From Lentzea aerocolonigenes (GTDB lineage Bacteria; Actinomycetota; Actinomycetes; Mycobacteriales; Pseudonocardiaceae), in the NCBI RefSeq assembly GCF_000974445.1, contig NZ_BBOJ01000001.1, positions 496,001 through 560,000 of the forward strand: DNA of 64,000 bases. Reading direction: 5' to 3'. Shown here one piece after another: positions 25,445 to 34,642 of this stretch. The notes beneath the pieces are model-generated. The model was not told the origin of the DNA. It ran no database searches and was given only the letters and a program-made list of their open reading frames with translations. The position numbers and the translations under genes are program-made. Within the stretch, counting starts at the first letter, position 1. The number at the start of each line of letters is the position of its first letter.

Positions 25445-26608
25445 TTGCGTCGTGAAACCTCGCAACCGCGGCCGAACTGGCAGCGCACGGTCTCGGACCA
25501 GGGGTTGGTCTTCGGCCTGCCCGCGAAGTACGCCAACGGCGCCGACCGCCCCTACTGGGACGAGTCGGTGCACTACGTCTTCGAGATGAACGAGATCCTC
25601 TCGCTCGAAGCCGACGTCGAGCTGCTCCACTCCATGTGCCTCGACGCGGTCGACAACGTCGTGCTGACCGAGCGGTACCGCGACTTCGGCATCCCCGAGT
25701 GGGTGTGGCCGCACATCGCCGAGTCGTGGCGGCGCCGCGACCCGCACGTCTACGGCCGCTTCGACCTGCGCTACGACGGGTCGGGCCCCGCGAAGCTGCT
25801 CGAGTACAACGCGGACACCCCGACGTCGCTGCTCGAGGCCGCCTACATCCAGTGGTACTGGAAGACCGACGCGTTCCCGGACGACGACCAGTGGAACTCG
25901 CTGCACGAGCAGCTGGTCGCCCGGTGGACCGAGATCGGCTCCAAGCTGCCCTCCGGCGAGCTGCACTTCACCTGGTCCGGCGCCGACCCGTCCGGCGAGG
26001 ACCACCTCACCATCGCCTGCCTGCAGGAGACGGCCGCCGAAGCCGGCCTGAACACCGTGGGCCTCGCGATCGAGGAGGTCGGCTGGGACAGCCTGCTCAA
26101 CCGGTTCGTCGACCTCGAAGAGGCCCCGATCAACACGGTGTTCAAGCTCTACCCGTGGGAGTGGGTGGTCGAGGAACAGTTCGGCCGCCACGCCGTCGAG
26201 TCGCTGCCCGGCACCCTGTGGGTCGAGCCGCTGTGGAAGATGCTGCTCTCCAACAAGGCGCTGCTCGCGGTCCTGTGGGAGATGTACCCCGGCCACCCCA
26301 ACCTGCTCCCGGCCTACCTCAACGAACCCGGAATGCTCACCGAGTACGTGCGCAAGCCGCTGCTCGGCCGCGAGGGGTCGAACATCCAGATCGTCGCCCC
26401 CGGTTACGAGACGCAGACCGGTGGCGTGTACGGCAAAGAAGGTTTCGTGTACCAGCTGTTCGATCCGCTTCCGGACTTCGACGGCTACCGCCCCGCGTTG
26501 GGTGCCTGGGTCGTCGGCGACACGTCGGCAGGGCTCGGCATCCGGGAAACGGTCGGTCTCGTGACCGACGATGGCGCGGCGTTCGTGCCGCATCGAATTG
26601 TTGAGTAG
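25445..26608 (+). CDS. glutathionylspermidine synthase-like ATP-grasp protein (YgiC/YjfC family)
   Basis: This 387-residue protein starts at a TTG with GGAGG ten bases upstream. The family sequence is clear: PYWDESVHYVF near the start, RFDLRYDGSGPAKLLEYNADTPTSLLEAA in the middle, and VYGKEGFVYQ and LGIRETVGLVTDDGAAFVPH at the end. E. coli YgiC/YjfC share the ligase domain of glutathionylspermidine synthase, but the substrate of stand-alone members is not established. It sits between the YgiB-like and DUF350 genes and probably acts with these membrane partners. Confidence 0.92.
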   Translation: MRRETSQPRPNWQRTVSDQGLVFGLPAKYANGADRPYWDESVHYVFEMNEILSLEADVELLHSMCLDAVDNVVLTERYRDFGIPEWVWPHIAESWRRRDPHVYGRFDLRYDGSGPAKLLEYNADTPTSLLEAAYIQWYWKTDAFPDDDQWNSLHEQLVARWTEIGSKLPSGELHFTWSGADPSGEDHLTIACLQETAAEAGLNTVGLAIEEVGWDSLLNRFVDLEEAPINTVFKLYPWEWVVEEQFGRHAVESLPGTLWVEPLWKMLLSNKALLAVLWEMYPGHPNLLPAYLNEPGMLTEYVRKPLLGREGSNIQIVAPGYETQTGGVYGKEGFVYQLFDPLPDFDGYRPALGAWVVGDTSAGLGIRETVGLVTDDGAAFVPHRIVE

Positions 26609-26629
26609 GACTCCGAAAGGGAACAGCAA

Positions 26630-27082
26630 ATGATCCACACGCTCGCGTTGGACCCTGGCTTCGGCTCGGCCATCGGCCGGGGCATCGGCGCGATCGCGCT
26701 GTACGCCGTCGTCGGTCTGGTCCTCATGGTGTTCGGCTTCTACGCGATCGACTGGACGACGCCGGGCAAGCTGTCGATCCTCGTCCGCAACGGCGCCCCG
26801 AACGCCGTGATCGTGACCGCCTCCGGCCTGCTCTCGATGGCCTTCATCGTGGTCGTCGCGATCCTGAGCGCCGTCGGCAAGCTCGACGAGGGCCTGCTCA
26901 CCTCGCTGATCTACGGCATCGTCGGCATCGTCGTGCAGGTCGCGGCCGTGCGGTTGCTGGAGTGGGTGACCCGCCTGGACATCGGTTCGATCATCGAGTC
27001 GGACAGGTTCGCGCCCGCGTCCGTCGTCGTGGCCGCCGCGCACGTCGCCCTGGGCCTCGTGGTGGCCTTCGCGATCTACTAG
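26630..27082 (+). CDS. DUF350 (YjfL-like) membrane protein
   Basis: This 150-residue integral membrane protein has four predicted helices (AIALYAVVGLVLMVFGFYAID; NAVIVTASGLLSMAFIVVVAIL; LLTSLIYGIVGIVVQVAAV; VVVAAAHVALGLVVAFAIY). DUF350 proteins are regular neighbours of YgiC-like ligases. It is the last gene of the trio and is followed by a strong hairpin terminator. Confidence 0.9.
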   Translation: MIHTLALDPGFGSAIGRGIGAIALYAVVGLVLMVFGFYAIDWTTPGKLSILVRNGAPNAVIVTASGLLSMAFIVVVAILSAVGKLDEGLLTSLIYGIVGIVVQVAAVRLLEWVTRLDIGSIIESDRFAPASVVVAAAHVALGLVVAFAIY

Positions 27083-27097
27083 GCACGCGTTTCGTCG

Positions 27098-27127
27098 AAG
27101 GCCCGGTGCTCAGGCGCCGGGCCTTTT
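27098..27127. terminator. bidirectional hairpin terminator
   Basis: Arms AAGGCCCGG and CCGGGCCTT around a 12-nt loop, followed by TTTT on the + strand. It ends the DUF350 operon and overlaps the last codons of the opposite membrane-protein gene. Confidence 0.8.
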
Positions 27128-27595
27128 CGCTTTCCGGAACCGCCGGAAGATCAACGATCCGTGCACGATGAAGACGAGCCCCGCCGAGCCGATGAAGATC
27201 AGCCGCCCGGGCACGTCGTCCCTGTCCTCCTCCGTGTGCACCCACGAGGACTCACCGACGGAGAACGCCCGGAACGTCTCGCCTTCCTCCACCCGCCTCT
27301 CGGACGGGTGCAGCACCTGCACGCCGGTCAGGACCATTTTTCCGTCATCGCTGCGGAACGTGCCGTCGTGCAGGCTGCAGACGTCGTTGCCGTTGTAGTG
27401 CAGCGACGGGTCCCCGACCGTGTAGGACCCGTACACGCCGCCGCCCGACATGATCGCGATCGTCCGCGGCAGCCACGACCCGGCCAGGACCAGCATCACG
27501 ATGCCGAGGACGACGAAGTAGCCCGCAGCCACCCGCAGCCTGGCTTCGTCGTGTTGCTTCTGGCGGTTCTGCTCCGGCAGGAACTCGTCGTCCAC
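27110..27595 (-). CDS. two-helix membrane protein of unknown function
   Basis: This 161-residue protein starts at GTG 27595, with AGGAGG upstream. A cytoplasmic charged N-terminus leads to helix 1 (AAGYFVVLGIVMLVLAG), an external domain of about 90 residues with one Cys, helix 2 (LIFIGSAGLVFIVHGSLIF) and a basic tail FRRFRKAKRP. I see no known domain. It is convergent with the DUF350 operon and diverges from serS. Confidence 0.75.
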   Translation of the reverse strand: MDDEFLPEQNRQKQHDEARLRVAAGYFVVLGIVMLVLAGSWLPRTIAIMSGGGVYGSYTVGDPSLHYNGNDVCSLHDGTFRSDDGKMVLTGVQVLHPSERRVEEGETFRAFSVGESSWVHTEEDRDDVPGRLIFIGSAGLVFIVHGSLIFRRFRKAKRPGA

Positions 27596-27690
27596 GCCGC
27601 CTCCTGTTGTGCGCACGTACGTAGGTACGGCGGGGAGCGTCCTCGCGGTTGCCCGAATTCCGGGATGAACCGCAGGTCTACCCTTCAGGG

Positions 27691-28938
27691 GTGATTGACC
27701 TCAAGGTGTTGCGCGAGAACCCCGAGATCGTGCGCGCGTCGCAGCACGCCCGCGGAGAGGACCAGGGCGTCGTCGACTCCCTGCTGTCCGCTGACGAACG
27801 CAGGCGGAGTGCCATTTCCCGCGCGGACACCCTGCGCGCCGAGCAGAAGGTGCTCGGCAGGGAGGTCGGCAAGGCCAAGGGCGACGAACGGGCCGCTTTG
27901 CTCGCCAAGGCCAAGGACCTGGCGGCCGAGGTCAAGGCCGCGGAGGCCGAGCAGAACGCCACCGCCGCCGAGGTCGACGAGCTCCTGGCCAGGATCCCGA
28001 ACCTGGTGCACCCGGACGCACCGGTCGGCGGCGAGGACGACTTCGTGGTCCTCAAGACGGTCGGCGAGCCTCGCCAGTTCGACTTCGAGCCCCTCGACCA
28101 CCTCGACCTCGGCACCAGGCTCGGCGCGATCGACATGGAACGCGGTGCCAAGGTCAGCGGCAGCCGGTTCTACTTCCTCAAGGGCGTCGGCGCGCAACTC
28201 GAGCTCGCACTGCTCATGATGGCCGCGCAGCAGGCGACGGCCAACGGCTTCCAGCTCATGATCACGCCCACGCTGGTGCGCCCGGAGATCATGGCGGGCA
28301 CCGGGTTCCTCGGCGCGCACTCCAGCGAGATCTACCACCTGCCGGACGACGACCTGTACCTCGTCGGCACGTCGGAGGTGCCGCTCGCCGGCTACCACGC
28401 CGACGAGATCCTCGACGGCGAGAAGCGGTACGCGGGCTGGTCGTCCTGCTACCGGCGCGAGGCCGGGTCGTACGGCAAGGACACCCGCGGCATCATCCGC
28501 GTGCACCAGTTCAACAAGGTCGAGATGTTCTCCTACGTCAAGCCCGAGGACGCCGAGGCGGAGCACGCCCGGCTGCTCGGCTGGGAGGAGGAGATGCTCG
28601 CCAGGATCGAGGTGCCCTACCGCGTCATCGACACGGCGACCGGCGACCTCGGCACGTCGGCGCACCGCAAGTTCGACTGCGAGGCCTGGGTGCCGTCGCA
28701 GGGCCGCTACCGCGAGCTGACCTCGACGTCGAACTGCACCACGTTCCAGGCGCGCCGGCTCAACGTGCGGTACCGCGACGAGAACGGCAAGACGCAGATC
28801 GCGGCCACGCTCAACGGCACGCTGGCGACCACGCGGTGGATCGTGGCGATCCTCGAGAACCACCAGCAGGAGGACGGGTCGGTCGTCGTTCCCGCTGCTC
28901 TGCGCCCGTTCATGGGTGGCGTGGACGTTCTCAGGTAA
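27691..28938 (+). CDS. serS: seryl-tRNA synthetase
   Basis: This 415-residue class II synthetase charges tRNA-Ser. The N-terminal coiled-coil arm (to about residue 105) has alternating Ala/Glu/Lys helices. The catalytic core has motif 2 around [15 protein letters not shown] and motif 3 [21 protein letters not shown]. The start is GTG 27691, giving [14 protein letters not shown]. It is a single gene with no T-box or tRNA visible around it. Confidence 0.97.
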   Translation: MIDLKVLRENPEIVRASQHARGEDQGVVDSLLSADERRRSAISRADTLRAEQKVLGREVGKAKGDERAALLAKAKDLAAEVKAAEAEQNATAAEVDELLARIPNLVHPDAPVGGEDDFVVLKTVGEPRQFDFEPLDHLDLGTRLGAIDMERGAKVSGSRFYFLKGVGAQLELALLMMAAQQATANGFQLMITPTLVRPEIMAGTGFLGAHSSEIYHLPDDDLYLVGTSEVPLAGYHADEILDGEKRYAGWSSCYRREAGSYGKDTRGIIRVHQFNKVEMFSYVKPEDAEAEHARLLGWEEEMLARIEVPYRVIDTATGDLGTSAHRKFDCEAWVPSQGRYRELTSTSNCTTFQARRLNVRYRDENGKTQIAATLNGTLATTRWIVAILENHQQEDGSVVVPAALRPFMGGVDVLR

Positions 28939-29035
28939 AAAATCGCCAAAAGGTTGTACTTCGGCGGTCACAGCGGCGTCCTAGTAGGCGACACCACTCA
29001 TGGGGGATGTGGTGTGCGACCAACGGGGGTTCGTC

Positions 29036-30406
29036 ATGGCGTTCGAAGCAGCGGTCAGCGAAGTGGACATCACGCCGGTGTTCCCGCCGTACCCGAGCCT
29101 GTGGATGGGCGGGTACGGCTGGGGGCCGCGCGGCAACCACGGTGAGATTGCGCGCCGGCTGCGCGCGCAGTGCCTGGTGATCTGGGACAACGGCGTGCCG
29201 AAGGTCCTCGTGCGCGCTGATCTCATCAGCGTGCCGCGGGACGTCCACCAGTTCATCAGGGGCACCCTCGTGGACGAGGGCCTGGTCGCCGTCGACGACT
29301 TCATGCTGGTCGCGAGCCACACGCATTCGGGCCCGCTGTACGGCGACACCCGGCCGAGCCCTGGCGTCATGATGGGCCTCGGCCAGGCCGACGTCGACGC
29401 GGTCAACGGCACGACCTGGCTGATCACCGACGCGCTGGTCCAGCTGGTCCGCGACACGCTCGACCTGGAACGGACCGCCGTCACGCTGGCCTACGCCGAG
29501 GGCCGGGCCAAGATCGGCTTCAACCGGGTGGGGAACGGCGGCGTGCTGGACGCCGTGCCGGTGCTGCGCGTCGCCACGACCGGTGGTGACCTGTTCGCCG
29601 TGGTCTTCGGGGCCGCGTGCCACCCGGTCTCGCGCGGCAAGGACGAGGTCTTCGACGGCGAGTTCCCGGCCGTCGCCGCCGAGTTCGTCGAGAACGAGCT
29701 CGGCGTGCCCGCGCTGTTCCTGCAGGGAGCGTGCGGTGACCAGGAGGCGGAGGACCCGCACAGCCCCGCCACGACCGAGCACCTGGGCGAGGTCCTCGGG
29801 CAGGAGGTCGTCAACGTCGTCGGCGACGACGGCGGGTTCGCCCCGGTCACGGGCCCCGTGTCGACCTCGATGATCGAGATCCAGCTGCCGTTCCACGCCG
29901 ACACGACGAACCCGGACGTCCGGGCCTCCCTGCGGTCGAAGTACCGGATGCGGAGCAAGGTGCTGGACCTGCTGGACGCGAACCGGCGGCACGCCGACCT
30001 GATGGTGCGGTTGATCGACAACGGTGAGCTGCCGACGTCGGTGCCGATGCCGATCCAGCGCTGGCGGTTCGGCGGGCTGAGCATCATCGCGCTCGCGCAC
30101 GAGCCGTTGTCCGCGTACGACGTGAAGCTGCACGAGGAGTTCGCCGGCAACCTCTGGGTCGTGGGATACGCCAACGAGTGCGAGGGCTACGTCGCGGACA
30201 ACGACACCCTGCGCTCCGGCGGCAACCTGCACGGCGGCTACGAGGCCGGGTGGAACGAGGGCGACGACAAGATCGCGGGCTTCGGCTGCTTCACCATCTC
30301 GTACGCGTGGCCCAGCCCGTTGAAGTTCTCGAACACCGCGGTCGCCGCGGCGGGCACGACGGAACGAATCGTCATGGACGCGTGCGTGGGTCTGCTCAAC
30401 AGCTGA
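29036..30406 (+). CDS. neutral/alkaline non-lysosomal ceramidase-like protein
   Basis: This 456-residue protein belongs to the neutral ceramidase N-terminal domain family: MAFEAAVSEVDITPVFPP at the start, then the zinc-site motif ASHTHSGPLYGD, GAACHPVS and FLQGACGDQEAED. No signal peptide precedes it, unlike secreted bacterial ceramidases, and the C-terminal Ig-like domain of full enzymes is missing. It may therefore act inside the cell on an amide-linked substrate other than ceramide. The ATG at 29036 is preferred after GGGGG; an ATG at 29000 is in frame. Confidence 0.82.
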   Translation: MAFEAAVSEVDITPVFPPYPSLWMGGYGWGPRGNHGEIARRLRAQCLVIWDNGVPKVLVRADLISVPRDVHQFIRGTLVDEGLVAVDDFMLVASHTHSGPLYGDTRPSPGVMMGLGQADVDAVNGTTWLITDALVQLVRDTLDLERTAVTLAYAEGRAKIGFNRVGNGGVLDAVPVLRVATTGGDLFAVVFGAACHPVSRGKDEVFDGEFPAVAAEFVENELGVPALFLQGACGDQEAEDPHSPATTEHLGEVLGQEVVNVVGDDGGFAPVTGPVSTSMIEIQLPFHADTTNPDVRASLRSKYRMRSKVLDLLDANRRHADLMVRLIDNGELPTSVPMPIQRWRFGGLSIIALAHEPLSAYDVKLHEEFAGNLWVVGYANECEGYVADNDTLRSGGNLHGGYEAGWNEGDDKIAGFGCFTISYAWPSPLKFSNTAVAAAGTTERIVMDACVGLLNS

Positions 30407-30518
30407 GCCCGTCAGGGCCGGTCGGCCGCGTGAAGTAGAGTGGCCTAACGGCCCCGTCCGGGTGGAAGCGCCCTGGTGACGTGGGTTACACCATCAACTC
30501 ACGGGCAGGGCAGATCAG

Positions 30519-31217
30519 GTGGCGAACCGCATTCACGAGACCGCGATCATCGGCGCGGACGTCGAGCTCGGTGACGACAACGTGATCGGACCGTACACGG
30601 TGATCGCCGGGCCGTGCCGGATCGGTGACGGCAACTTCATCGGCCCGCACGTCAGCATCGGCGGCCCCGCCGAGTACCTCAGCGCCCCGCACCTCGCGGG
30701 CTGGGACGGCGAGAACGACGGCCCCGGCGTGGTGATCGGCGACCGCAACCGCATCCGCGAGTTCGTCACGATCAACCAGGGCGCCAAGGACGCGACCCGC
30801 ATCGGCAGCGACAACTACCTGATGGGCCGCGCCCACGTCGCGCACGACTGCATCATCGACAACAGCGTCGTGATCACGAGCGCCGTGCAGATCGCCGGCC
30901 ACTGCCACGTGTGGAGCGGCTCCAACATCGGCCTCGGCACCGTCGTGCACCAGGGCACGCAGATCGGGCCGGGCGCGATGATCGGGCTCGGATCGGCCAT
31001 CCGCAAGGAGGTCGGTGCGTTCACCATCACCCTGGGCAACCCCGCCCGCACGACCGGCGTCAACGTCATCGGCCTGTCGCGCCGCGGCTGCGACGAGGAC
31101 GCGATCGCCGCTCTCACCGGCTTCCTGACCGGCAAGGAGGCGGAGGTCCCCTCCGGGCTGCCGGAGGAGCTCGCCGCGCTGCTCAAGGCGTGGACCGAGC
31201 GTTCGAACGAGCACTGA
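30519..31217 (+). CDS. LpxA-like hexapeptide-repeat acyltransferase
   Basis: This 232-residue left-handed beta-helix protein starts at GTG 30519. It follows E. coli LpxA closely: IGDRNRIREFVTINQG, the catalytic-His segment GRAHVAHDC, and GVNVIGLSRRG at the start of the helical tail. LpxA moves a hydroxyacyl group from ACP to UDP-GlcNAc, yet actinobacteria make no lipid A. An ACP gene follows at once, so acyl transfer from ACP to a sugar nucleotide or other acceptor is likely. It heads a six-gene operon. Confidence 0.88.
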   Translation: MANRIHETAIIGADVELGDDNVIGPYTVIAGPCRIGDGNFIGPHVSIGGPAEYLSAPHLAGWDGENDGPGVVIGDRNRIREFVTINQGAKDATRIGSDNYLMGRAHVAHDCIIDNSVVITSAVQIAGHCHVWSGSNIGLGTVVHQGTQIGPGAMIGLGSAIRKEVGAFTITLGNPARTTGVNVIGLSRRGCDEDAIAALTGFLTGKEAEVPSGLPEELAALLKAWTERSNEH

Positions 31218-31253
31218 TCCCAGCCCAGCACCGTCCGAGAGAACGAGAGAAGC

Positions 31254-31493
31254 ATGTCCCTGAACGACCGTCTTCGTGGTGTCTTCGTGGACGCCCTCCA
31301 GCTCGACGACTCCGTTGACGTCGAGAACCTGAAGTACCGCGACATCGAGGAGTGGGACTCGGTCGGCCACATGGCGCTCGTCGCCGCCATCGAGGACGAG
31401 TTCGACGTGCAGTTCGAGACCGAGCAGGTCATCGACATGAGCAGCTTCAAGGTCGCCGTCGACATGCTGAAGGGCTTCGGCGCTGGTGAGTGA
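31254..31493 (+). CDS. acyl carrier protein
   Basis: This 79-residue acidic four-helix protein has the phosphopantetheine serine in EEWDSVGHMALVAAIEDEF. AGAGAA-type spacing puts the ATG at 31254. It probably carries the acyl chain used by the neighbouring LpxA-like transferase, loaded by the acyl-activating enzyme two genes downstream. Its stop overlaps the SDR start by 8 nt. Confidence 0.93.
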   Translation: MSLNDRLRGVFVDALQLDDSVDVENLKYRDIEEWDSVGHMALVAAIEDEFDVQFETEQVIDMSSFKVAVDMLKGFGAGE

Positions 31494-32220
31494 CTTCGCC
31501 GGCAAGGTAGCGGTCGTCACCGGCGGCACGCGCGGCATCGGCTTCGCCACCGCCGCGGCGCTGGCCGAGGCCGGTGCGACGGTCGTCATCACCGGCCGCG
31601 ACCGCGAGACCGCCGAGAAGCGTGCCGCCGAGCTGGGCGAACGGGGCCACGGCGTGGCGCTCGACGTCACCGACTCGGCCGCCGTCAAGGACGTCTTCAA
31701 GACGATCGCCAAGGAGCACGGGCGCATCGACGTGCTCGTGGCCAGCGCGGGGATCCTCGAGGGCGGCCTCATCGGCATGCTCACCGACGACCACGTCACG
31801 AAGACGCTGACCACGAACGTCGCGGGCACGATCAGCACCGTTCAGGCGGCGGCGCGGGCCATGATGCGCAAGCGCACCGGCTCGATCGTGCTGCTCGGCT
31901 CGATCGTCGGCGAGCGCGGCAACGCCGGTCAGATGGTCTACGCGGCGTCCAAGGCGGCGCTGGTCGCGGCCGCGAAGTCCGCGGCGAAGGAGCTCGGACG
32001 CCACGGGATCAGGGTCAACGCGGTCGCGCCCGGCGTGATCGCGACCGACCTGATCTCGGAGCAGTCCGACGAGGTGCTGGAGCGGGTGAAGGGCGACACC
32101 GCCCTCGGCCGGCTCGGCACCGCGGAAGAAGTCGCCAAGGTGATCCGGTTCCTCGTCAGTGACGACGCCTCGTTCGTCACCGGTCAGGTGCTCGGGATCG
32201 ACGGAGGTTTGGTGCTGTGA
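31486..32220 (+). CDS. short-chain dehydrogenase/reductase (FabG-like)
   Basis: This 244-residue Rossmann enzyme has the cofactor loop TGGTRGIG, the ASAGILEGG strand end, catalytic Ser in VLLGSIVGERG and YAASK (Tyr/Lys). It ends in FVTGQVLGIDGGLVL, typical of 3-oxoacyl-ACP reductases. In this ACP-containing operon it probably reduces a 3-keto group on the acyl chain. The GTG start at 31486 overlaps the ACP gene. Confidence 0.93.
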   Translation: MSDFAGKVAVVTGGTRGIGFATAAALAEAGATVVITGRDRETAEKRAAELGERGHGVALDVTDSAAVKDVFKTIAKEHGRIDVLVASAGILEGGLIGMLTDDHVTKTLTTNVAGTISTVQAAARAMMRKRTGSIVLLGSIVGERGNAGQMVYAASKAALVAAAKSAAKELGRHGIRVNAVAPGVIATDLISEQSDEVLERVKGDTALGRLGTAEEVAKVIRFLVSDDASFVTGQVLGIDGGLVL

Positions 32221-33590
32221 CGCTGCTGCACGCTCAGGCTCGCCTGCGTGACGCCGCGACCGGTGACCTGCTCGGTGGTGCCGAGCTCGCCGGTCGCGTG
32301 TCCGAGGTGGCGAAGGAACTCGCCGATCTGCCGTCCGGGGTGCTCTTCCTCCGGGTCGGCCTGGACCTGACGAGCGTGCTGCGGTACCTGGGTGCGTTCG
32401 AGGCGGGCCGCGCGGTCGCGCTGCTCGACCCCGCGCAGGACCGCGAGGTGCTGGACGGGCTCGTGTCCCGGTTCCGGCCCGCGGCCGTGCTGGGCATCGA
32501 CGACGAACCCGCTCCCGGTTACTCGCAGGACTGGGTGCGTGAGGACGCGGACGGCGTCGAACAGCACCCCGACCTGGCCGTGATGCTGCCGACCAGCGGT
32601 TCCACCGGCAACCCGAAGTTCGTGCGGCTGTCCCGATCGGCGATCCTCGCGAACGCCGACGCGATCGCCGAGGTGCTCGGCATCGACTCGGACGAGGTCG
32701 CGCCGACGAGCCTGCCGCTGCACTACAGCTACGGCATGTCCGTGCTGAACAGCCACCTGCGCAAGGGCGCGACCGTGCTGCTGGAGGGCTCCGGCGTCGT
32801 CGCGCGGCCGTTCTGGGACGCGGTCACGAAGTACGAGGTGACCTCACTCGCGGGTGTCCCGTACCACTACGAGATGCTGCGCAGGCTGCGGTTCGACCCG
32901 GCCAAGTACCCGTCGCTGCGCACGCTGACGCAGGCGGGCGGCAAGCTCCGCACCGAGCTGGTCAGCGAGTTCAACGACAAGATGCGCGCCGTCGGCGGGC
33001 AGATGTTCGTCATGTACGGCCAGACCGAGGCCGCACCGCGGATGGCCACCGTGCCGTCCGACCGGCTCACCGAGAAGCTCGGCTCCGCCGGTCCCGCGCT
33101 GCCCGGCGGCACGTTCTCGATCCGCGACGAGGACGGGAACGAAATCACCGAGCCCGGTGTTGCCGGTGAGGTGGTGTACCGCGGTCCGAACGTGATGATG
33201 GGCTACGCCGAGTCCGAAGCCGAGCTCGCCCTCGGTGACGAGACCGGCGGCGTGCTCGTCACCGGTGACCTCGGATACCTCGACTCCGACGGGTTCCTCT
33301 ACATCACCGGCCGGTTGAAGCGGATCGGCAAGGTGTTCGGCAACCGGGTCAACCTGGACGACCTGGAGCAGATCGTGAAGGGCTACGGCGCAGCCGCCGC
33401 CGTGCCCGCGGGCGACAAGGTGGTCGTCTTCCTCGACAGGGCTGACAAGGACACCTGCAAGCAGGCCGCGAAGACGTTGTCCGAGACGCTGCACATGCAC
33501 GTCACGGGCTTCGACGTGCGTCCCGCCGAGGGTTTCCCGCAGCTGCCCAGCGGCAAGATCGACTACCGGTCCTTGGAGGCACAGGTATGA
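32217..33590 (+). CDS. AMP-dependent acyl-activating enzyme (ANL superfamily)
   Basis: This 457-residue adenylating enzyme has the phosphate loop LPTSGSTGNPKFV, YGQTEAAPRM, the TGDLGYLDSDGF motif, the hinge ITGRLKRIGKVFGNRVNLDD and the C-terminal catalytic Lys in LPSGKIDY. It is shorter than acyl-CoA synthetases. With an ACP in the operon it probably makes acyl-ACP from a free acid. The start GTG overlaps the SDR stop (GTGA), and its stop overlaps the luxE-like ATG. Confidence 0.9.
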   Translation: MTLLHAQARLRDAATGDLLGGAELAGRVSEVAKELADLPSGVLFLRVGLDLTSVLRYLGAFEAGRAVALLDPAQDREVLDGLVSRFRPAAVLGIDDEPAPGYSQDWVREDADGVEQHPDLAVMLPTSGSTGNPKFVRLSRSAILANADAIAEVLGIDSDEVAPTSLPLHYSYGMSVLNSHLRKGATVLLEGSGVVARPFWDAVTKYEVTSLAGVPYHYEMLRRLRFDPAKYPSLRTLTQAGGKLRTELVSEFNDKMRAVGGQMFVMYGQTEAAPRMATVPSDRLTEKLGSAGPALPGGTFSIRDEDGNEITEPGVAGEVVYRGPNVMMGYAESEAELALGDETGGVLVTGDLGYLDSDGFLYITGRLKRIGKVFGNRVNLDDLEQIVKGYGAAAAVPAGDKVVVFLDRADKDTCKQAAKTLSETLHMHVTGFDVRPAEGFPQLPSGKIDYRSLEAQV

Positions 33591-34642
33591 GCGTCTTCGG
33601 ACGCAGTCAGGCCGAGCGCGAGACCGCGCTGCTGGCGGAGCTGACCGAGCTGACCGAGCACCACCGCGCTCACTCCGAGCAGTACGACCGGATCCTGTCG
33701 TCGCTCGGCATCAAGTCCGGCGAGTCGTTCGCGTCGCTGAACGACCTGCCGTGGCTGCCTGTGCGCATGTTCAAGACGCACGAGCTGAAGTCCATTCCGG
33801 ACTCCGAGGTCTTCAAGGTCCTCACCTCGTCGGGCACGACCGGCGGTGGCGCGTCGCGGATCTACCTCGACAAGGAAGCCGCCGCGGTGCAGACCCGCCA
33901 GCTCGGCGCGACGCTGCAGGAAGTCCTCGGCGGCAAGCGGCTGCCGATGCTCATGGTCGACACCATCGGCATCATCAAGAACCGCCGCTCGTTCTCCGCT
34001 CGTGGCGCGGGCGTGCTGGGCATGGCCACGTTCGGCCGCAGCCACGTGTACGCGCTGGACGAGAACGACAGGCCGGACGTCGAGGCCGTCAAGGAGTTCC
34101 TCGCGAAGCACGGCTCCGAGCCGTTCCTGATCTTCGGCTTCACCTTCATGGTGTGGCAGTACCTGTACGAGGTCGCGCGCGAGCACAAGCTCGACCTGTC
34201 GAACGGCATCCTGATCCACTCCGGTGGCTGGAAGAAGCTCATCGACATCGCGGTCGACAACTCGGAGTTCCGCCGGCGCTTCGCCGAGGACACCGGCCTG
34301 ACCCAGATCTACAACTACTACGGGATGATCGAGCAGATCGGCACGGTCTTCCTGGAGGGCAAGTCGGGCAACTCGTTGTACTGCCCCGACTTCGCGGACG
34401 TGATCATCCGCAACCCGGACACCTGGGAGGAGCAGCCCGTCGGCGAGCCCGGTGTCATCGAGGTCGTCTCGACGTTGCCGCGCAGCTACCCCGGCCACGT
34501 GCTGCTGACCGAGGATCTCGGTGTGGTGCACGGCATCGACGACGGCGACTGGCCCGGCAAGCGGTTCTCCGTGCTCGGCAGGCTCCCGCGCGCCGAGGCC
34601 CGCGGCTGTTCGGACACCTTCTCTGGAGCTGTTGCATCATGA
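33587..34642 (+). CDS. LuxE-like acyl-protein synthetase
   Basis: This 351-residue protein matches the LuxE/acyl-protein synthetase family. Signatures are LPWLPVRMFKTHELKSIP, the phosphate-binding TSSGTTGG, and YNYYGMIEQIGTVF in the adenylation core. In luminous bacteria LuxE activates a fatty acid as acyl-AMP and passes the acyl group to LuxC. The luxC-like gene follows with an ATGA overlap, so the pair should form the same acid-to-aldehyde relay here. Confidence 0.9.
   Translation: MSVFGRSQAERETALLAELTELTEHHRAHSEQYDRILSSLGIKSGESFASLNDLPWLPVRMFKTHELKSIPDSEVFKVLTSSGTTGGGASRIYLDKEAAAVQTRQLGATLQEVLGGKRLPMLMVDTIGIIKNRRSFSARGAGVLGMATFGRSHVYALDENDRPDVEAVKEFLAKHGSEPFLIFGFTFMVWQYLYEVAREHKLDLSNGILIHSGGWKKLIDIAVDNSEFRRRFAEDTGLTQIYNYYGMIEQIGTVFLEGKSGNSLYCPDFADVIIRNPDTWEEQPVGEPGVIEVVSTLPRSYPGHVLLTEDLGVVHGIDDGDWPGKRFSVLGRLPRAEARGCSDTFSGAVAS

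Noticed and set aside
30434..30439. TAGAGT as a -10 box upstream of the LpxA-like gene
   Set aside because: No matching -35 element at the right distance; not enough evidence for a promoter call.
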